Shown here piece by piece: positions 31,314 through 40,173 of a DNA stretch of 64,000 nt; positions within the stretch are counted from its first letter, which is position 1; each line of letters begins with the position of its first letter. This DNA is from an uncultured Clostridia bacterium (GTDB lineage Bacteria > Bacillota > Clostridia > Christensenellales > Borkfalkiaceae), in NCBI GenBank assembly GCA_947632195.1, contig CANROE010000003.1, positions 1-64,000 of the forward strand, written 5' to 3'. The translations under genes were made by a program, and so were the position numbers. The notes beneath the pieces are model-generated. The model ran no database searches. It had not been told where the DNA came from and saw nothing but the letters and a program-made list of their open reading frames with translations.

Positions 31314-32249
31314 TTACTTCCTGAATGCAAGGGCGAACCATTCGCCGTCGCACTGCTCTTTTAGCAATGTAAAGCCGAGCGCGGCATAGGTCTGCTTGAC
31401 GAATTCGAGCCGCTCTTTGATAATTCCGCTCAAAAGGAGCACACCGCCCTCTTTGAGAGCGCTTTTCGCCGAGGGGGCAAGCAGCGCAAGCACCTCCGCC
31501 GTGATGTTTGCGACAATCAAATCGGCCTCAAAATTTGACCCGTCCAGCAAATTCGCCTCGGAAACGATGACCTTTTCCGAAACGCCGCTCTTGAAAGCGT
31601 TGTGTTTCGCGCTCTTGACGGCGATGGGGTCGAGGTCGGAAAGATAGCAGAGTTTTGCGCCGAGCTTGACCGCCGAAATGCCCAAAATGCCGCTCCCGCA
31701 GCCCACGTCGAGCACGACGTCTCCCTCTTTGAGATACTCCTGCAAGAGCTCCACGCACATGCGGGTGGTCTCGTGTTCGCCTGTGCCGAACGCCATGCTC
31801 GAATCGAGCGAGACGATCTCCTCCTGCGCCTCTTTGGAATAGGAGAGCCACTCGGGAACGACGACGATCCGCCCGATATGAATGGGACGGAAGTGCTTTT
31901 TCCAGACGTCGATCCAATCGTCCCCCTCGATCTCGCGCTTGGTATCTTCGAGGGTGCCGAAGTCGATCGCGCCTCCGCTCAGTACGCGGCGGCGATTGAT
32001 CTCCTCCATGACGGCCGAAATTTTTTCGGCCTCCGCAGGCGTGAAATAGCACTTGACGAGAACGTCCGTTTTCGGCTCCGAAACGCTGTCGTCCATGTAG
32101 TCCCAAAAGACGGTGGAATCTCTTTGCAGCGCCAAAATGTCGTTATGGTCGCATACGGTGACGCCGTAGGAGGTGTACTCCCACATGACGTCCGAAACGA
32201 GCTCGCTCGCCTCGCTTGTGGTATGAACGGTAAGTTCGATGAATTTCAT
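31314..32249 (-). CDS. prmA: Ribosomal protein L11 methyltransferase
   Basis: 311-residue PrmA, which trimethylates lysines and the N-terminus of ribosomal protein L11. The N-terminal substrate domain (FIELTVHTTSEASELVSD...) is followed by the SAM domain with MAFGTGEHETTRMC, VLDVGCGSGILGIS and VANITAEVLALLAP. The ATG has an AAGGGCGG site and follows rng by 15 bases, so the two are probably co-transcribed. Confidence 0.95.
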   Translation of the reverse strand: MKFIELTVHTTSEASELVSDVMWEYTSYGVTVCDHNDILALQRDSTVFWDYMDDSVSEPKTDVLVKCYFTPAEAEKISAVMEEINRRRVLSGGAIDFGTLEDTKREIEGDDWIDVWKKHFRPIHIGRIVVVPEWLSYSKEAQEEIVSLDSSMAFGTGEHETTRMCVELLQEYLKEGDVVLDVGCGSGILGISAVKLGAKLCYLSDLDPIAVKSAKHNAFKSGVSEKVIVSEANLLDGSNFEADLIVANITAEVLALLAPSAKSALKEGGVLLLSGIIKERLEFVKQTYAALGFTLLKEQCDGEWFALAFRK

Positions 32250-32264
32250 ATGCCGCCCTTATAA

Positions 32265-33758
32265 TCAATATAATATCTGTGCCGTGTCGGGCAAGGTGAG
32301 GACTTTCGCGTTGTCGCCGCGTACCGAAAATTTTTCCTCGGGGAAGGAGGTGTGCGGGATAAAATACACCCGTTTCTCCCGCCATGCGCCCTTCGATTCG
32401 GCGCTAAAATACCCCTCGGACAAAATTTTATTCATGAGCGCGCGGTTGATCTCCACGATCGCCGAACGGTACCCGTCCGCAAAACAGTTCAAAATCGCGG
32501 TGCGGATCCGCATTGCCATGTAGATATCGGATAGAATGTATCCCTGCCGCGTACAGTGGGAACAGGGTTTGAGCAAGAAGGACGCGAGCTCTTCCGACAT
32601 CCTCTTTCGCGTAAACAGCGTGACACACAGATCGCTCATCGGCAGTACCCTGCTTTTGGCGCGGTCCTCCGAGAGCGCCTGTTCGAGCGCCGCTGTGACG
32701 GCCTCACGGTGTTCCTCCTGCGCCATGTCGATGAAATCCACCGCCACGATCCCGCCGATGTTGCGGATACGGACCTGCCGTGCGATCTCCTTTGCCGCCA
32801 GAAGATTGGTATTGAGCACCGTGCTTTCGAGGTCGTTTTCCCCCGTGTACTTGCCCGTGTTGACGTCGAATACTGTCATCGCCTCGGTGCGGTCGATGAT
32901 GAGATGGGCTCCGTTTTCAAGTTTGATCTGCGGGTCGGTGAGGGCGAAGATCTGCTCGTCCAACCCGTAAAAGGCGAACATGCTCCGCTCGCCCGTATAG
33001 CGGACGATCCGCTTTTCCCCGAGATCGGCGCGCATGCGCGCGAGACGAACGACCTTTTCATACAGCTCGCCGTCGCCGACGTACACCTTTGCGTCGCTGT
33101 CGCCCAAAGAATCCCGCATGACCTTGACGGGCAAGTCGTACTCCTTGTACACCGCCGCGCCCACGGGAGCCGTCTTTGCGGCGTCGAGCGTGGCGCGGTA
33201 GACCCGCTTTAAGTACTCGGACTCGATTTTGAGCGCGCGTTTCGTCGCCCCCGTCGCCGCCGTGCGCACGATAAAGCCCTGCCCATCCCCGCGCAGCTTG
33301 TCCGCCTCCTTCAAAAGCTCTTCCCTCGTCTTTTCGTCCGTGATCTTGCGGGAAATGCCCAAAAAGTCGGTGCGGGGCAAAAAGATCAGATTCTTCCCGA
33401 CAAAGGAGAGCTCCGCAGAGACCTTTGCCCCCTTGCTGCCGCGCGGCGTTTTGACGACCTGCACCAGAATTTCATCCCCCGCTTTCAGTTGGGCGCCGGA
33501 GGCCTTTCCGCTGCCGTCGTAGCTGGAAAAGAGCGCCGCTCCCTCATTGAGCGGAAGATAGCAGTTGCGCTCCATGCCGCAGGACACAAACGCCGCCTGC
33601 ATTCCCTGCACGATGTTTGCAACTCTGCCTTTATAAATATTCCCGAGGACGTCGCCCTGCTTTTCGCTTTCAACGCCCACTTCGATAATTTTGCCGTCCT
33701 CTGCGTAAATGGCGATCTGCTCCCCGCAGAAACGGTCGAAAAACCATTCCTTCTTCAT
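32265..33758 (-). CDS. rng: Ribonuclease G/E family protein
   Basis: 497-residue RNase E/G catalytic region. The S1 domain (GDVLGNIYKGRVANIVQGMQ), the nuclease acidic residues in TVFDVNTG and VAVDFIDM, and the zinc-link CSHCTRQGY are all present. Length matches RNase G, lacking the long C-terminal scaffold of RNase E. It processes 16S and 5S rRNA precursors and mRNA. No ribosome site is seen before the ATG. It leads the rng-prmA-rsmE-mtaB-hinT set. Confidence 0.93.
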   Translation of the reverse strand: MKKEWFFDRFCGEQIAIYAEDGKIIEVGVESEKQGDVLGNIYKGRVANIVQGMQAAFVSCGMERNCYLPLNEGAALFSSYDGSGKASGAQLKAGDEILVQVVKTPRGSKGAKVSAELSFVGKNLIFLPRTDFLGISRKITDEKTREELLKEADKLRGDGQGFIVRTAATGATKRALKIESEYLKRVYRATLDAAKTAPVGAAVYKEYDLPVKVMRDSLGDSDAKVYVGDGELYEKVVRLARMRADLGEKRIVRYTGERSMFAFYGLDEQIFALTDPQIKLENGAHLIIDRTEAMTVFDVNTGKYTGENDLESTVLNTNLLAAKEIARQVRIRNIGGIVAVDFIDMAQEEHREAVTAALEQALSEDRAKSRVLPMSDLCVTLFTRKRMSEELASFLLKPCSHCTRQGYILSDIYMAMRIRTAILNCFADGYRSAIVEINRALMNKILSEGYFSAESKGAWREKRVYFIPHTSFPEEKFSVRGDNAKVLTLPDTAQILY

Positions 33759-33830
33759 ATGCCGACCAAAAAGAAGTTTTTCTTATTGTATCATACATTT
33801 TCTTTTTAAGCAAGAGTTTTTTTACGGACA

Positions 33831-33855
33831 AAAAGCCTCTCCTAAAAGGAGAGGC
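33831..33855 (-). terminator. Terminator overlapping the spoIVFB stop codon
   Basis: GCCTCTCC (33835-33842) pairs with GGAGAGGC (33848-33855); on the minus strand TTTTTG follows. The TAG stop of spoIVFB lies in the loop. Confidence 0.85.
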
Positions 33856-34675
33856 AATCTTTGAGTTTCCGGCCGTATCCGCCCTCTTGCAAAACGGAGA
33901 AAAGTTCCTCTTCCGGAAGTTCGCCGAGGAATTCCCCGCCGTCGAAGAGCACGAACACGAGATATTTGTCCTCGCGCAGATACCGCATGGCCTCCCCCGC
34001 CGTCTTTTCGGCAGAGAGGACAATCCTCTTCTCCTCGATCCCGCGCGAAAAATTTTTGGGTGCAAACATGAGCCGGCCGTAACTTCCGCCCCCGAAACCG
34101 CCCGCAAAGAGCAGCACGGCAAAAAACAGCGCGCCGAAATTGGGCTTTGCGACGCAGCATGTGTAGATAAAACAGCCCAAGATCGCCGCCGCCGTGACAA
34201 AACTCACTACGCGGCAAATGATCGCCGATCTCCTCTCTCCGACGGGGCGCAAGAGCACCCGCAAGATCCTGCCGCCGTCGAGCGGGAAGGCGGGAAGTAG
34301 ATTGACGAGAAAGAGGGAAATGGAGATGTATGCGGCGACGTCGGTGTAAGGATAGGTCTCGGGATAGAGCCACCAGAGCGCGGCAAACCCGAGCGCGGTG
34401 AGCGCGTTTGCGAGCGGCCCCGCAAGGCATACCCAAATTTCCTGCAAGGGAGAGATCCCGCGAATATCCCCAGAAATGACCGCCCCGTATGGCATGAGAA
34501 CGATTTTATCGAGCGAATATCCCATTCTCCGCGCCGCAACGGAGTGGGCGAGCTCATGTTCGAGCGCGGCAAACACTGCCGAGAGCAGAAGGAGAAGCTG
34601 CCCCGTAAATGCCGAAACGATGAGCGCCACCGCAAAGAGCGGGTGAACTTTCAGCCTCGGCTCAGCTCCACGCAA
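33842..34675 (-). CDS. spoIVFB: Site-2 protease SpoIVFB
   Basis: Intramembrane zinc protease that in sporulating cells cleaves pro-sigma-K in the mother cell. The zinc motif HELAH falls at residues 40-44, the same place as HELGH in B. subtilis SpoIVFB, if translation starts at the TTG (34675). The second metal motif LPAFPLDGGR and a C-terminal CBS-like part (AGEAMRYLREDKYLVFVLFDGGEFLG) follow. An in-frame ATG at 34723 is the alternative start but adds 16 residues foreign to the family. It overlaps spoIVFA, its usual partner. Confidence 0.88.
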   Translation of the reverse strand: MRGAEPRLKVHPLFAVALIVSAFTGQLLLLLSAVFAALEHELAHSVAARRMGYSLDKIVLMPYGAVISGDIRGISPLQEIWVCLAGPLANALTALGFAALWWLYPETYPYTDVAAYISISLFLVNLLPAFPLDGGRILRVLLRPVGERRSAIICRVVSFVTAAAILGCFIYTCCVAKPNFGALFFAVLLFAGGFGGGSYGRLMFAPKNFSRGIEEKRIVLSAEKTAGEAMRYLREDKYLVFVLFDGGEFLGELPEEELFSVLQEGGYGRKLKDCLSF

Positions 34676-35393
34676 GCGTGTTTTCGTTGACTGTGAGACA
34701 GTTGAGAAGGGTCCCGTCCTCATAGAACATCACGCGGATCTCCCCCTCTCCGTCCGACCAGCCGAGAGGAATATTGCTCCTGATCTCATCGCCCTCGGCG
34801 CCATAGACATGGTCGAGCCCGCTGATAATGGAGGAGAAATGATCGGAATGTCTGACTTCCACCGTGTACCCCGTTTCGGCGTTGCCGTTGACGGAAGAGA
34901 GTTTCCCCGCGCAGGGAGAATAGACGCTGCACTGCGACGTGAAGGAGAGCACTCCCGTCTCGGAGACGGCGAGTTCCGCCTCTACCGTGTCATTGACGAC
35001 GGGCGAGAGGGTGAATTCGGAATAGGTGCGCGTATCCGCCTGCTCGGTGCTGTCGTTTCCGAACAGTCCGCGCACGAAGGTGTTGATGGCGCTGTTGGGC
35101 AAAAAGATATTGGTGAGGAAAATGGCGGCGCACAGCGCGCAGACCGCGATGAATTCCCCCACGATCACCCGCCGCGCCGTCTTGTTCTTCTTCCCCTCAT
35201 AGGCCGCATTGCGGGCAATGGGCGTGCTCTCCGCGTAGGACGGGTCCTCCGATTCGAGCTTTTCGTTCACTTCTTCCACAAGCTGTTGTTGGAGATCGGG
35301 TTCTCTCTCCTTCTTTTTGCGTTCCTTCCGCCGCACGGTGACCGTCTCGACGGGAATTTCGAGCATTTCGGCATATTCGAGCTCTTCATTCAT
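34662..35393 (-). CDS. spoIVFA: SpoIVFA-like regulator with degenerate LytM domain
   Basis: 243 residues: a charged cytoplasmic region, one membrane helix (about 82-104), and an extracytoplasmic domain shaped like LytM/M23 (SVYSPCAGKLSSV...GYTVEVRHSDHFSSIISGLDHVYGAEGDEIRSNIPLGW) without the catalytic histidines. SpoIVFA holds SpoIVFB inactive until the forespore signal arrives. The call rests on this architecture and on the coupled spoIVFB. The start has GAGGTG. CATAAACT at 35425-35432 resembles a sigma-E -10, but no matching -35 was found. Confidence 0.85.
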   Translation of the reverse strand: MNEELEYAEMLEIPVETVTVRRKERKKKEREPDLQQQLVEEVNEKLESEDPSYAESTPIARNAAYEGKKNKTARRVIVGEFIAVCALCAAIFLTNIFLPNSAINTFVRGLFGNDSTEQADTRTYSEFTLSPVVNDTVEAELAVSETGVLSFTSQCSVYSPCAGKLSSVNGNAETGYTVEVRHSDHFSSIISGLDHVYGAEGDEIRSNIPLGWSDGEGEIRVMFYEDGTLLNCLTVNENTLAWS

Positions 35394-35454
35394 GATGACA
35401 CCTCTTTGAAAATCTTTGTGTCATAGTTTATGCCGCGATTTTCCCGTTTAGAAG

Positions 35455-35483
35455 AAAAAATCCCTGTCGAAGTCACACGACAG
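35455..35483 (-). terminator. Terminator of the cysteine desulfurase operon
   Basis: CTGTCG (35464-35469) pairs with CGACAG (35478-35483), followed on the minus strand by GGATTTTTTC. Confidence 0.8.
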
Positions 35484-35513
35484 AGATTATTTTTCATATA
35501 ATAAAGGCGAAAT

Positions 35514-36611
35514 TTACGTTTGCGAGAGCAGCTGTATGACCTTGCGGGCGGCAAAGAGCGTCTCCTCTTCCGTCGTCTCCGCGCCGAAAGAAAAGCGCAC
35601 CCCCTTTTTCGCCTCCTCGGGCGTTCTGCCCATTGCGAGCATCACATGCGAGGGGAGCGCCGCATGCGCCGAGCACGCCGCTCCGCCCGACGCCGCCACG
35701 CCGTGCAGATCGAGTACGTTCAAAAACGCCTCTCCTCCTCTTACAAAAGTAAGATGGGAGATGTTCGGCGCGCGGTTTTCGCCGTCCCGTTTGACTTCTC
35801 CGCCGAGCGCAGAGAGAATTTCTTGTTCAAAGAGGTCGCGGAGCCTTCCCGTGTGCGCGCAGAATTTTTCCCTGTTTTGCTGCGCAAGAGAAAGCGCCTC
35901 CGCAAAGCCGACGATCCCCGCCACGTTTAAAGTGCCGCCGCGAAGAGCGCGTTCCTGCTCTCCGCCCACGATGAGGGGACTTACCTTTACGCCCTTTTTG
36001 ACGATGAGCGCGCCCACCCCCTTGGGACCGCCGAGTTTGTGCGCAGAGAGGGAGATCGCGTCCGCATGGCGAAGAATGTCCGCCAAATTCAGAGTGCAAG
36101 ACGCCTGTACACAGTCCGAGAAAAAGAGAGCGCCCCGCGAATGGGCGCATTCCGCGAGCGCTTCGGTGGGCTGGATACAGCCCGTTTCGTTATTGACCGC
36201 CATCACGCAGACAAGCCCCGTGTCCTCTTTCATCGAGCCGCAGAGGTGTTCGGGTGTGACGAAACCCTCCTCGGAGACGGCGCAAGTCTTTCCCCCCGCA
36301 CTCCGCAGAGAGAGGGCGGAGAGCGCAGCGGCATGCTCGATGGGAGAAAGGAGGGCGCTCCCCACCCCCATGCAGCGCACTGCCCAATTATCCGCCTCGG
36401 TCCCGCCCGAGGTGAAGTAAACTTCGCCCGCGCCGACGCCGAGGATCTCTGCGATCCTGTCGCGCGCGGAAGTGACGGCATACGCCGCCTCCCTGCCGAA
36501 CGAGTGGAGGGAGGCGGGATTGCCGAACTTGCCCGAAAGATAGGGAATCATCTTTTCGAGCACTTCCGCTTTGAGCGGCGAAGTCGCCGCATAGTCGAGG
36601 TAGACGTTCAT
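35514..36611 (-). CDS. Cysteine desulfurase (NifS/IscS family)
   Basis: 365-residue PLP enzyme that takes sulfur from cysteine for Fe-S clusters or tRNA thiolation. N-terminal YLDYAATSP, FTSGGTEADNWAV, the PLP lysine in SAHKLGGPKG, and the active-site cysteine loop SGGAACSAH are intact. The loop is of the IscS/NifS type rather than SufS. No thiI, iscU or mnmA follows, so the acceptor is not shown. It follows the APH-like kinase gene by 31 bases and ends at a terminator. Confidence 0.93.
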   Translation of the reverse strand: MNVYLDYAATSPLKAEVLEKMIPYLSGKFGNPASLHSFGREAAYAVTSARDRIAEILGVGAGEVYFTSGGTEADNWAVRCMGVGSALLSPIEHAAALSALSLRSAGGKTCAVSEEGFVTPEHLCGSMKEDTGLVCVMAVNNETGCIQPTEALAECAHSRGALFFSDCVQASCTLNLADILRHADAISLSAHKLGGPKGVGALIVKKGVKVSPLIVGGEQERALRGGTLNVAGIVGFAEALSLAQQNREKFCAHTGRLRDLFEQEILSALGGEVKRDGENRAPNISHLTFVRGGEAFLNVLDLHGVAASGGAACSAHAALPSHVMLAMGRTPEEAKKGVRFSFGAETTEEETLFAARKVIQLLSQT

Positions 36612-36642
36612 CTTTTACAGAAAGACGCGGGCGCTTTACGGT

Positions 36643-37383
36643 TTACTGCCAATCGCAGACATTCACCCATTTGGAGAGGAATTCCGCCTCCTCGGGCTTG
36701 TTCTTGACCGACTGCGACGCCGCGACAATGGGCAGCACCCGCTGAACATATTGGATGGCGGTGTCCGTCTTTAAGCAATATTTTTTGAGATATTTTTCGG
36801 CGACGTCGGGCTGGCCGTGCAGATGGAACAGAAGATAGGTACGCGCGGCGTCTGCCGAGCCGTTGCCCTGCGTGGCGTGCGCCCAGTCGATGATGTAGGG
36901 AGTGCCGTCCTTTGCGATGATGATGTTGCTCGGCTGGAAATCGCCGTGGCAGAGCTTTTTATGGCGGGGCAGACCGTCCAGCCGCACATGCAGGTCGTAG
37001 CGCACGGTGGCGGGGAAGGAGCTCGCCGAAATTTTGGCGTGCATCTTGTCCCTCAAATGTCCCAAAAGCGGCACTTTTTCTCTGCTCATGCGGATTTGCA
37101 GATCGACGAAGAAATCGAGATATTCATCGAGCTTTTCGGGGTTCTTTTTCATGAGACTGTCGAGCGTTTCGCCCTCGATGAATTCCCATGTGAGCGACCA
37201 ATTCCCGTCGATCACGGAGACTTCGAGTATCTTGGGGATATTGAGGGAGGTCTCCTCGACGCGCGCCTGGTTGAGCGCCTCGTTCAAGATCCCCGCCTTG
37301 GAATAGGTCTCGTCGAAGGACTTGATGAGTTTGTTTCCGTCGCGATATACCTTTTTGCCGATCCCCGTGTAGATGAGTTCCAT
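36643..37383 (-). CDS. APH-fold small-molecule kinase
   Basis: 246-residue member of the aminoglycoside phosphotransferase/choline kinase fold. The catalytic loop CHGDFQPSNIIIAKDGTPYIIDWAHA carries the Brenner HGDxxxxN motif and the metal-binding D. Such proteins in gut Clostridia are chromosomal and probably act on sugars, choline or similar alcohols; nothing here shows drug resistance. The ATG at 37383 has AAGGAGG at ideal spacing. It heads a two-gene operon with the cysteine desulfurase. Confidence 0.85.
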   Translation of the reverse strand: MELIYTGIGKKVYRDGNKLIKSFDETYSKAGILNEALNQARVEETSLNIPKILEVSVIDGNWSLTWEFIEGETLDSLMKKNPEKLDEYLDFFVDLQIRMSREKVPLLGHLRDKMHAKISASSFPATVRYDLHVRLDGLPRHKKLCHGDFQPSNIIIAKDGTPYIIDWAHATQGNGSADAARTYLLFHLHGQPDVAEKYLKKYCLKTDTAIQYVQRVLPIVAASQSVKNKPEEAEFLSKWVNVCDWQ

Positions 37384-37428
37384 GTTTTCCTCCTTATCAT
37401 GCGGAAACAGTCCGCTCCCTGCGCCGTT

Positions 37429-37457
37429 ATTATAGCGCAAAAACCCGAAATTGTAAA
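37429..37457 (-). promoter_or_regulatory. Sigma-A promoter of the kinase-desulfurase operon
   Basis: TTTACA (37452-37457), 17-base spacer, TATAAT (37429-37434) on the minus strand. Confidence 0.8.
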
Positions 37458-37524
37458 TAGACTTCCGAAAAATATTTTCAAAAACAAAAGCGAACCCTGT
37501 TATATTATACGAGAGAGGAAAGAG

Positions 37525-37700
37525 CTGCCCCCTTTAAAGGGGGCGGCTCCCGTGTAGCGGGTGGTGGAGGTTGAAGTATGTGCCCCCACCTGTCTCGCTT
37601 TGCTCGCCACCCGCCCCCACAAGTGGGGGCAGGTCATCATATTGTCCCCTCCCCCGCTTACGCGAGGGCGGGCAAGAAGAACCCCCTCCAACGGAGGGGG
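37525..37700. repeat. Cluster of four GC-rich hairpin repeats
   Basis: Hairpins at 37525-37545, 37582-37634 (CCCCCACCTGTCTCG...GGGGGCAGGT type, best copy), 37645-37673 and 37682-37700. No gene is seen in 37458-37727. These probably terminate the membrane-protein mRNA arriving from the right. Confidence 0.7.
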
Positions 37701-37727
37701 ATAAAATGAGGTTGAAATTTCCCGCTG

Positions 37728-38234
37728 TCAAATGAAATTCAGCGTAAAAAGCAAGTGCATCAGCGGGAAACAAACGATCAGGCTGAGATAAAAGCCGATC
37801 AACAGCCCCATGCCCAGTTCTGCACGGGGCCGCACAAAGATCGAGGGATAGTGATCTGTCTTTTTGAAAATTCCATTTTTCCTTGCGATGTTCAGAAAAT
37901 ATTGTCCCAAGAAAACTCCTCCGAGTCCCGTTATGACTAACATGAGCACTATGGGAAGAAATAAAAGAAATCCCGGCTGTTCGATCTCTTTCGGAAAGGA
38001 GCCAAGGAGGAAGGAGAGGATACTCACCGCCGCGCAGAGCACGACCGTAAGGGCGATCCTTCCCTCGAGCAGAAAAAACCTGTTTTCGAGATACCGTTCG
38101 AGCGGCTTCCCCTTTTTGTTCTTTGTGACATCAATCTTCCTGACCCAAACGGGAAAACACACCAATTCGATGACAAAAAGCGGAATGGCGACAAAGAAAA
38201 CGACGTACAGCAGCACGTCAAAGAAACGTTCCAT
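37728..38234 (-). CDS. Four-helix membrane protein of unknown function
   Basis: 168 residues with helices at about 7-27, 58-78, 90-112 and 142-164. I recognise no family. Between helices 1 and 2 is a basic segment (RKIDVTKNKKGKPLERYLENR). The ATG has AAGGAGT at good spacing. It follows the next upstream gene by 26 bases and is probably co-transcribed with it and with ispE. Confidence 0.75.
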   Translation of the reverse strand: MERFFDVLLYVVFFVAIPLFVIELVCFPVWVRKIDVTKNKKGKPLERYLENRFFLLEGRIALTVVLCAAVSILSFLLGSFPKEIEQPGFLLFLPIVLMLVITGLGGVFLGQYFLNIARKNGIFKKTDHYPSIFVRPRAELGMGLLIGFYLSLIVCFPLMHLLFTLNFI

Positions 38235-38260
38235 GAAACAATACTCCTTGCAACAATCCT

Positions 38261-39151
38261 TTAATCTTCAAGATAGAGGGCAAGCGTTTCGAGGGCGGTT
38301 TCAAGCTTTTCGAGGCGCGCGCCGTCCTCGGTGGAGGAGAGCGTTTCGTTTTCCTTTACGAGCCGCTGCGCCACCACAAATTTCCGCGACAAAAAGATGA
38401 TGGGGATAAGGTCCAAAAGGGCGAGCGCACCGAACGCGATGGTGAGATAGACGGGCGTATTTTCCCGCACATGCACGATCGCCGCCCCGCAGATACTCAT
38501 GGCAATGACAAAGGCGCAGAAGATGGCACCGAACACCAACAGCCGTAGGCGGTAGTAATTGCGGTTTGCAAGGAAGGCTCCCCTTCTCTCCCGCTGTGCG
38601 CCGCGCACCTTTTCGCGGAGGGGCGCCGCTTCCTCCTCGAATTCCTTCCGCTCCGTTTCCAGCGTTTCCCCAACCTTGGCACGCAAGAGAGCCTTTATTT
38701 CGGGGGCCTCTTCGGAAAACTCCTCGGCGTATTTGCGATCGTAGAGAGGCTCCGTGTCGGTGAAATCCCGCGTGCGGCAGATCCAGATCGCCTCCTTTGC
38801 CCGCATGCAATCGGGGTCGTAGACGAGCGCCTGCGAAAATAAGGGCTCCGCGTCCTCGTATTTTTGCTTTTTAAGCAGTTCCTCGCCCTCCGCAAGCAGT
38901 TTGTCCCGCTCGGCCGCCGCCTCTTCCGCCTCTTTTTTGCGGCGTTCAAGCTCCTTTTCGAGCTGCGAAGGGGCAAGCCCCACGAGATCTTCGTCTATCT
39001 CGCCGTCGGGCAAGATCAGCTCTCCCTCCGGCAGGTCGATCTCCACCTCGTCCTCTCCTGGTGCGAGCCCGTCGGTCGCGTCCTCGATGCCGCCTGCGGC
39101 ATTGCGCTTGACTTTGATCTTCCTCGGATCGTCCATGAGCCGTTCTTCCAT
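38261..39151 (-). CDS. Coiled-coil/TPR-like membrane protein of unknown function
   Basis: 296 residues. An acidic N-terminus (residues 30-55), a long charged helix (SQLEKELERRKKEAEEAAAE), a TPR-like pair (LLKKQKYEDAEPLFSQALVYDPD), a second coiled coil, then two membrane helices at about 205-255 and a helical tail. No catalytic motif is seen. The start has GAGGTGA. The TPR-like unit suggests a scaffolding role; this is inference. It follows ispE by 16 bases. Confidence 0.78.
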   Translation of the reverse strand: MEERLMDDPRKIKVKRNAAGGIEDATDGLAPGEDEVEIDLPEGELILPDGEIDEDLVGLAPSQLEKELERRKKEAEEAAAERDKLLAEGEELLKKQKYEDAEPLFSQALVYDPDCMRAKEAIWICRTRDFTDTEPLYDRKYAEEFSEEAPEIKALLRAKVGETLETERKEFEEEAAPLREKVRGAQRERRGAFLANRNYYRLRLLVFGAIFCAFVIAMSICGAAIVHVRENTPVYLTIAFGALALLDLIPIIFLSRKFVVAQRLVKENETLSSTEDGARLEKLETALETLALYLED

Positions 39152-39167
39152 ATTTTCACCTCGATAT

Positions 39168-40061
39168 TCATTCTAAGGAATAGAGGGAGCGCCCTCTCTC
39201 CTTTAATTTGCACGTCTTTAAGAGATAGGCGCGGCATTTGCCGCGATAGCGGCTCTTTGCCCAAAGACAGAGTTCCGCCGTCTCGAATACCGCAAATACG
39301 CCGCTGCCTGAGCCCGTCATGCTCGCCCCCCACGGGGAAAGAGAACGGAGTGCGGCAAGCGCCCGTTCCACCTCGGGGTTGAGTTCCCGCGCCGCAGGAT
39401 ACAAGTCGTTGTAAAAGAGTTTTGCCGCCCATTCCGCATTGCCTGCGCGGAGGCATTCGAGCGCGCGCTCCGTGTGCGGTCGCGATTTTGAATACCCGTC
39501 GCTCTTTTTGTAGCATTCGGCGGTGGAGACCCCCTCTTCGGGCACAAGCAAAAGCAAGTTGAGCGCGGGCGGCTCGCCGAGCGGCTCCACCTGCTCCCCC
39601 CTGCCCCTTATGCGGGCGAACCCGCCCGTAAGAAGATAGCCCGTATCGCTGCCGAGGCTATCCGCCATCGCTTTGAGCGCGTTTGCGTCCTCGATCCCAT
39701 ACAGCTTTGCCATCGCTTTGAGCGTCCCCGCCGCGTCTGCGGAAGAGCCGCCTAGCCCCGCGCCGACGGGAATGTTTTTATAGACAGTGATGTCTGCGCC
39801 GCAGGTGCCGAACGCCGCCACAAAAGCCTCGCCCGCCTTCTGTGCGTTGTTCTCTTCGGGAGGAATGCTCTCGCTCCCCATGCCGTGCATGGTGACTGAC
39901 ACGAGCCCGTCTTTCCGTTTTTTTGCAACAATGCGGTCGGCAAGGTCGACGGTGCAGACGAGGGAATCGAGCAGATGATAGCCCTCTTCCGTCCCCAAAA
40001 CGTCGAGCGTGAGATTGAGTTTTGCCTGCGCGTTCACTCTTGCCGTGTTCATCTTGTTCAT
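39168..40061 (-). CDS. ispE: 4-diphosphocytidyl-2-C-methyl-D-erythritol kinase
   Basis: 297-residue GHMP kinase of the non-mevalonate (MEP) isoprenoid pathway. The N-terminal AQAKLNLTLDVLGTEEGYHLLDSL, the ATP loop IPVGAGLGGSSADAAG and the C-terminal MTGSGSGVFAVF are diagnostic. The ATG at 40061 (MNKMNTARVNAQAK) is preferred; a second ATG lies 9 bases on. Only a weak ribosome site is present. Its position near veg parallels B. subtilis. Confidence 0.95.
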   Translation of the reverse strand: MNKMNTARVNAQAKLNLTLDVLGTEEGYHLLDSLVCTVDLADRIVAKKRKDGLVSVTMHGMGSESIPPEENNAQKAGEAFVAAFGTCGADITVYKNIPVGAGLGGSSADAAGTLKAMAKLYGIEDANALKAMADSLGSDTGYLLTGGFARIRGRGEQVEPLGEPPALNLLLLVPEEGVSTAECYKKSDGYSKSRPHTERALECLRAGNAEWAAKLFYNDLYPAARELNPEVERALAALRSLSPWGASMTGSGSGVFAVFETAELCLWAKSRYRGKCRAYLLKTCKLKERGRSLYSLE

Positions 40062-40116
40062 TTTACCACACCAATGCGAAAATAGCAAGAGGTTTTTTTG
40101 GAATTTGTATATGGTT

Positions 40117-40147
40117 GCGGGCGGCTTGACCGTGTCAAGCCGCCCGC
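40117..40147. other. Perfect 14-bp hairpin downstream of the lipoprotein gene
   Basis: GCGGGCGGCTTGAC pairs with GTCAAGCCGCCCGC over a 3-base loop. No U-tract on either side, so it may be a weak terminator or an mRNA 3'-end stabiliser between the lipoprotein gene and ispE. Confidence 0.6.
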
Positions 40148-40173
40148 TGAAATGACGGTATTCCCGCCGAAGT

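Noticed and set aside
36643-37383. Aminoglycoside resistance gene
   Set aside because: Only the general APH fold is seen. It sits with a cysteine desulfurase on the chromosome with no mobile context, so a metabolic kinase is more likely.
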